64,000 bases of DNA from Paenibacillus sp. Soil750 (GTDB lineage: Bacteria; Bacillota; Bacilli; Paenibacillales; NBRC-103111), in contig NZ_LMSD01000004.1 in the NCBI RefSeq assembly GCF_001428045.1, forward strand, positions 1-64,000, written 5' to 3'. The notes beneath the pieces were generated by a model. The model was not told where the DNA came from and did not search any database. It saw only the letters and a program-made list of their open reading frames with translations. Positions 60,053 to 64,000 of the stretch are shown in pieces; position 1 is the stretch's first letter; each line of letters begins with the position of its first letter. A program made the position numbers and the translations under genes.

Positions 60053-60078
60053 GTTTCAATATGCCTCTATGCGGGTAC
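60053..60078 (+). promoter_or_regulatory. SigB promoter of the ytxH-like gene
   Basis: GTTTCA (60053-60058), a 14-nt spacer and GGGTAC (60073-60078), 51 bp before the start codon. Confidence 0.88.
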
Positions 60079-60129
60079 ATGTAAGTATGGACGTGTAACA
60101 TATACCCCAAAACGAAGGAGAGATGACGT

Positions 60130-60453
60130 ATGAGTGAAGTAGTCGAGACGAACAAAGGCGGATTATGGTTAGGTCTAATGATTGGTGGTGCTGTCGGCGC
60201 GATTGCCTCATTGTTAGTTGCCCCTAAAGCGGGGTCCAAGCTACGCCAAGACCTAATGAGCACCTATCGGACTTGGCAGGATAAAACGAAAGAGCTTGCC
60301 TCCTCCGTAAGCGAAAGTTCCAAAGCCCTTGCGGAAACCGTTAGCCAAAAAACAGAGGATCTTGTCGATACAGCCAAAGAAACAGCCAAAGAAAGTCAGC
60401 ATCGTGTCACAGACTCGATCCAGGCAGTAAAAACAACCTTTCAAAATAATTAA
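60130..60453 (+). CDS. YtxH-domain general stress protein
   Basis: 107 residues. An N-terminal Gly-rich hydrophobic segment 'GLMIGGAVGAIASLLVAPK' with 'GSKLRQDLMS' is the YtxH signature, followed by a long amphipathic helix rich in Lys, Glu, Ser and Thr. GAAGGAGAG precedes ATG 60130. It has its own SigB promoter. Function unknown; commonly general-stress regulated together with DUF948 proteins. Confidence 0.9.
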   Translation: MSEVVETNKGGLWLGLMIGGAVGAIASLLVAPKAGSKLRQDLMSTYRTWQDKTKELASSVSESSKALAETVSQKTEDLVDTAKETAKESQHRVTDSIQAVKTTFQNN

Positions 60454-60498
60454 CACCAGTTGTACATGGGGGCATCCCCACCAAAGGAGTGCTTTACG

Positions 60499-60912
60499 AT
60501 GGACAAACATGCCTTGCATCAACAATTAACCGACCTTGGACTTGAACGTGTGGAATACGTCGAGAAGTCCGTGTACCGGATCGATATTTACAACGATGCT
60601 ACCTCAGCGGCTTATCCGTTGACGTTAACCACCATAACTTCCGAACTTGGGAACACAACCGTGCATTTCCATGAGGCGGATTTCAATGATAACCAATTCG
60701 TTCCACTTCAAGTTCGCCGGGCCGCGCTGGATAAATTAATTGAACTCGAGCAGATCTGCAATGGATCGGCCGGTAAATCCATTGAAGAAGCCAACAATGG
60801 CTCGATGGCTCAGGATATGGATGAAATGAAGAAGCTCGGGAATGAAATGAAACATATGAAAACCAATAGCGAGCTCATAGAGAATGATATGGTTCCTGAT
60901 CCGATGCCGTAG
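60499..60912 (+). CDS. Hypothetical protein, second gene of the ytxH transcript
   Basis: 137 residues from ATG 60499 (MDKHALHQ), 9 nt after AAAGGAG. The first 85 residues form an alpha/beta pattern ('VYRIDIYNDATSAAYPLTLT', 'FVPLQVRRAALDKLIELEQI'). The tail is acidic and Met-rich. There is no signal or membrane segment. It lies 45 bp after the ytxH-like gene without a terminator between, so it is probably expressed from the SigB promoter. No family is recognised. Confidence 0.68.
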   Translation: MDKHALHQQLTDLGLERVEYVEKSVYRIDIYNDATSAAYPLTLTTITSELGNTTVHFHEADFNDNQFVPLQVRRAALDKLIELEQICNGSAGKSIEEANNGSMAQDMDEMKKLGNEMKHMKTNSELIENDMVPDPMP

Positions 60913-61189
60913 TGGATTGGAGAGGTGGAGAGGACCACAATCGGAAGATAGAGAATAGCTCATGTAAGCGTACATGGGCAAAGATGCAAAAGAGCACGCT
61001 TTTTCGACGAAACCACCTAAACATAGGCAAATACGTGCGAAAGTGCACCTATATGACCGAAAAAGCTCCAAATTGATGCATGCTAGCAGAAATAGTTACC
61101 TATTTGCACGCATTTCTGATTAGGAGCTTCATTCGATAAGAAAGAGTGTACTTTTGCATTTCACATGCTTCACAACTGCATACACCCAG
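60913..61189. other. Intergenic stretch with TGCAAAA/TTTTGCA-type inverted motifs, no gene seen
   Basis: Forward motifs TGCAAAAGAGCACG (60985) and GGCAAATACGTGCG (61026) are mirrored by TATTTGCACG (61101) and ACTTTTGCATT (61150). Palindromes CATGTA/TACATG (60961-60976) and ATAGG/CCTAT (61023-61052) occur too. Two motifs face two reverse motifs, like the four-unit blocks, but spacing is irregular and sequence is unlike them. Confidence 0.4.
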
Positions 61190-61232
61190 AAGAGGGTATC
61201 CCGCCACATATATGGCTTTGGGATACCCTCTT
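61190..61232. terminator. Terminator of fumC
   Basis: Stem AAGAGGGTATCCC / GGGATACCCTCTT around a GCC...GGC inner stem, 16 bp past the fumC stop and usable on both strands. Confidence 0.82.
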
Positions 61233-61247
61233 ACCTATGTTCTGGCC

Positions 61248-62636
61248 TTATGCCTTTGGATGTACCATATCCGCTGGCTTCACGTAGCTGTCGAATTGCT
61301 CCGCCGTCAAGTAGCCGCTGCGCACCGCTGACTCCTTCAGCGTCAGCCCTTCCTTATGCGCTTGCTTCGCAATGCTGGCTGCCTTCTCATACCCGATATA
61401 CGGGTTGAGCGCCGTAACTAGCATAAGCGATTGCTCGAGATTGCGCTGAATCACCGCGCGATTCGGTTCCATGCCCGCGAGGCAATGGTCATTGAACGAG
61501 CGCATGCTGTCAGCCAGCAGTCGCACAGACTGCAGGAAGCAGTGGATGATCACGGGCTTGAACACGTTCAGCTCGAAATTGCCTTGGCTAGCGGCGAAGC
61601 CGATGGCCGCATCGTTGCCCATCACCTGGCACACGACCATCGTCATCGCTTCGCTCTGCGTGGGGTTGACCTTGCCCGGCATGATCGAGCTGCCGGGCTC
61701 GTTCTCCGGAATCGTGATTTCACCGATTCCGCAGCGGGGGCCGCTCGATAGCCAGCGAACATCGTTGGCTATCTTCATTAAGTTCGCCGCCAGCGCCTTC
61801 AGCGCACCGTGGGCGTAAACGATCTGATCATGGCTGGTCAGCGCATGATACTTGTTCTCCGCCGAGACGAAGCGCGTGCCCGTCTCGCGAGTCAGGGCTT
61901 CGGCGACGCGGGCGCCGAATTCGGGATGCGCGTTCAGCCCCGTGCCGACGGCGGTCCCGCCGATCGCGAGCTCGCGCATCGTATCCACGGCGCTGCGCAC
62001 CATGCGGGCCGTCATGTCCAGCATCGCCCACCACCCGCTGATCTCCTGACCCAGCGTCAGCGGGGTCGCGTCCTGCAGGTGGGTGCGGCCGATCTTGACG
62101 ATGTCGGCGAAGGCCGACATCTTGGTGTGCAGCATCGCCTGCAGCCCCTCCAGCGCAGGCAGCAGCTCTTGCTCTACCGCGATGACACCGGCAACGTGCA
62201 TCGCGGTCGGGAACGTATCGTTCGAGCTCTGCGAACGATTCACATCATCATTGGGATGGATACGCGAAGCGCCATCCCCGAGCAGTTCGCTGCCGCGGTG
62301 AGCGATCACCTCGTTGACGTTCATGTTCGACTGCGTCCCGCTGCCCGTCTGCCAGACGACAAGCGGGAACTCGTCGTCCCAGCGGCCTTGTACGATTTCA
62401 TCCGCCGCTTGGGAGATAGCCTCCGCTTTATCCGCCGGCAATCCGCCGAGATCGCGGTTGACGTGGGCGGCTGCTTTTTTGAGCAGTGCGAAGGCGCTTA
62501 TCAAGCGAGGCGGCATTCGCTCCGTGCCGATTTTGAAATTTTCGAAGCTGCGCTGCGTCTGTGCCCCCCACAACTTATCCACAGGTACTCTGATTTCTCC
62601 CATGGTATCACGTTCTATGCGATATTCTTGACTCAT
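61248..62636 (-). CDS. fumC: Class II fumarate hydratase
   Basis: 462 residues, the usual FumC length. '[16 protein letters not shown]', '[20 protein letters not shown]', '[16 protein letters not shown]' and the signature '[13 protein letters not shown]' carry the active-site residues. It interconverts fumarate and L-malate in the TCA cycle. GGAGGG precedes ATG 62636. GC content in the central part is clearly higher than in neighbouring genes. Monocistronic. Confidence 0.97.
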   Translation of the reverse strand: MSQEYRIERDTMGEIRVPVDKLWGAQTQRSFENFKIGTERMPPRLISAFALLKKAAAHVNRDLGGLPADKAEAISQAADEIVQGRWDDEFPLVVWQTGSGTQSNMNVNEVIAHRGSELLGDGASRIHPNDDVNRSQSSNDTFPTAMHVAGVIAVEQELLPALEGLQAMLHTKMSAFADIVKIGRTHLQDATPLTLGQEISGWWAMLDMTARMVRSAVDTMRELAIGGTAVGTGLNAHPEFGARVAEALTRETGTRFVSAENKYHALTSHDQIVYAHGALKALAANLMKIANDVRWLSSGPRCGIGEITIPENEPGSSIMPGKVNPTQSEAMTMVVCQVMGNDAAIGFAASQGNFELNVFKPVIIHCFLQSVRLLADSMRSFNDHCLAGMEPNRAVIQRNLEQSLMLVTALNPYIGYEKAASIAKQAHKEGLTLKESAVRSGYLTAEQFDSYVKPADMVHPKA

Positions 62637-62834
62637 AATTTCCCTCCTTGGTCTTGTCAGACTACTTCTATTTTACTTAGTACCGTACCCACTACTACCC
62701 ACACTTAGGTACATATAAACACGCCTCGCATAGTTTCCCCAAATGTTGGAACCTTATGAGTCGCTGCTGGTTATCCCGCTAGCAGGAAAGCTATAATAGG
62801 TAGACGACTCATTCAAACAAAGGAGATCACACAT

Positions 62835-63227
62835 ATGGAAACGAAGTTAGCGATCATCGTTCGCTCCACGGAAATTGATGTGAACGGACATGTAAATAAT
62901 GCGAAATATTTGGAGTACCTCGAATGGGGACGTGAAGAGTGGTATGAGACGTGTGAGCTATCTTACGAGACTTTCGGTGCCCTCGGTATTCAAACGGTGA
63001 CTGTTAATATCAACATTAATTACCGGAGAGAGTGCAAGCAAGGGGAGCACCTGACAGTAAGTTGTCGCCCCGAGAAGATTGGCAACACCAGTTATGTGCT
63101 GCAGCAGGAGATCCGCAATGAGCAAGGTGAACTATGTGCCGATGCCCTGGTGACCAGCGTGACGATGGACAGCCTAACGCGCAAAAGCCGGGAGGCCCCG
63201 GCGGCATTAAGGAAGTATTTTGCTTAA
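62835..63227 (+). CDS. Hotdog-fold acyl-CoA thioesterase
   Basis: 130 residues. 'STEIDVNGHVNNAKYLEYLE' is the 4HBT/YbgC-type motif, with catalytic Asp and the H-V-N-N segment; 'TVNININYRRECKQGEHLTV' supports the fold. It hydrolyses acyl-CoA or acyl-ACP thioesters; the substrate is not predictable. ATG 62835 has AAAGGAG upstream. Its end overlaps the convergent DUF2935 gene by 4 bp. Confidence 0.88.
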   Translation: METKLAIIVRSTEIDVNGHVNNAKYLEYLEWGREEWYETCELSYETFGALGIQTVTVNININYRRECKQGEHLTVSCRPEKIGNTSYVLQQEIRNEQGELCADALVTSVTMDSLTRKSREAPAALRKYFA

Positions 63228-64000
63228 TCGGTCTGATTCAGTGAAGGACGCGTTAGCGGGCAATTTCCTAATGGCAGCGCGTCCGGTATAAATGCAGTCA
63301 GATTCCGCATGAAATAGCACGACTCTGGAAAATGATGTTCTAGAAATCGCAGCGTTGCTTTCGATAGCAATTGGTCGTTACGGTACTCAACGACGATTCG
63401 CTGTACAAAATCATAGAAGGCTTTCACGGTTCCGAGTACTTCCTTAGCGAACTTCGCCTCGGCTGGAAAACCTGGCGGCGTAAAGCGCAGGTAACCTTGC
63501 ATCGCACGATTTTTTACCATATAGGACGAGAAGATCGAAGCAAACTTATCCGTCTCCATGCCAAGGATACGCTCCACTGGATCCAGCAGCCCATTCAGCA
63601 ATACGGCATGCCCCAGTTGATCCTCCAGCCATAAATCCAACAATTGAGTCAGCGTTAAGGGCGCAGCGGGAACGCCTTGTGTCCAATACGCAAGTTTCCG
63701 CAAATACTCGCGGTTTTCATTAATCGTCCCATTAAAGTAAGAAGGCGTCAGATTCAGATTGACGCGATTCCACAGCCGTAAATGCTGCATGTGCCCTTCT
63801 AGCCTACAATAGGCGTCCGCTAGGGGATATACATATCTCGCGAAAACCTGCATGTTCGGAGAATCCGCTGTATCTATCGGTGATAACCCTTTCGCCTGTC
63901 GGATAGCCTCCTGAAATAGCGGGATAAACCTCTCCGCTTCCTGCCACCACTTGGTTTCCACAGGAGATAAATAATCCCTCAGAAAATGCGCGTGGTCATT
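63224..64000 (-). CDS. DUF2935 protein, 5' end cut by the window
   Basis: The leftward frame is still open at base 64000. The residues before Met-245-frame GTG read 'NDHAHFLRDYLSPVETKWWQ', which matches the typical beginning of DUF2935 proteins, so the gene starts outside the window. About 258 residues are visible. All-helical, with His and Glu positions suggesting a metal-binding bundle ('EGHMQHLRLWNRV', 'EDQLGHAVLLNGL'). DUF2935 proteins of Bacillus are of unknown function. Confidence 0.82.
   Translation of the reverse strand, partial: NDHAHFLRDYLSPVETKWWQEAERFIPLFQEAIRQAKGLSPIDTADSPNMQVFARYVYPLADAYCRLEGHMQHLRLWNRVNLNLTPSYFNGTINENREYLRKLAYWTQGVPAAPLTLTQLLDLWLEDQLGHAVLLNGLLDPVERILGMETDKFASIFSSYMVKNRAMQGYLRFTPPGFPAEAKFAKEVLGTVKAFYDFVQRIVVEYRNDQLLSKATLRFLEHHFPESCYFMRNLTAFIPDALPLGNCPLTRPSLNQTD

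Noticed and set aside
61809-62708. 299-codon plus-strand frame opposite fumC
   Set aside because: Arg/His-rich shadow of the GC-rich fumC gene; fumC motifs are intact on the minus strand.

Overview
The window looks like chromosomal DNA of a Paenibacillus-type, endospore-forming Bacillota. It carries a gerP cluster, a tricistronic ger receptor operon, S-layer-homology (SLH) proteins, a SigB partner-switching module and AGGAGG-type ribosome binding sites, and many genes start with TTG or GTG. I see no rRNA, tRNA, CRISPR array, phage or insertion sequence. The species assignment is inference from gene content.

Layout. 0-11 kb: a MacA/MacB-like efflux operon ending in a secreted protein, a Gly-rich secreted protein, a DoxX-like membrane protein, a two-component system and a disrupted ApbE-like gene. 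These promoters are tied together by arrays of CTGA boxes at an exact 11-bp period. 12-20 kb: a BaiN-type flavoprotein preceded by a DnaA-box cluster, a dicarboxylate/cystine-type symporter, a lipoprotein, an inositol-phosphatase-family protein and a DRE-TIM aldolase. 20-28 kb: a gerB-A-C operon plus a tiny fourth gene, a PIG-L deacetylase, a second two-component system and an NlpC/P60 hydrolase. 28-33 kb: gerPA-PE with a divergent Hsp20-like gene, a GH18-SLH protein and an SLH pseudogene fragment. 33-43 kb: an orphan response regulator, thiamine diphosphokinase, a small LuxR/GerE-type regulator, fRMsr, araD with AraR-like operators, an SLH protein, an ECF sigma factor with a putative anti-sigma, and an HD-GYP protein. 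44-51 kb: a yuaF-floT-like operon with an ECF-type promoter, a stalk-domain lipoprotein, an amidohydrolase under a variant purine riboswitch, and cold-shock genes. 51-61 kb: a complete SigB signalling module of the Bacillus cereus type (RsbK, RsbM, RsbY, RsbV, RsbW, SigB), with a second RsbV/RsbW pair and SigB-type promoters in front of several targets. 61-64 kb: fumC, a thioesterase and a DUF2935 gene cut by the window end.

The most unusual signal is non-coding. Five intergenic blocks each contain four 24-bp imperfect palindromes whose starts are spaced exactly 51, 62 and 51 bp apart, although the sequence between them is not conserved. A sixth region holds a different palindrome (TTAGTC...GACTAA) repeated with the same 51-bp phase. 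I do not recognise either as a described element. Other points are a probable ON-type purine riboswitch, a box-by-box conserved response-regulator regulon, and a duplicated partner-switch pair without its own sigma factor.
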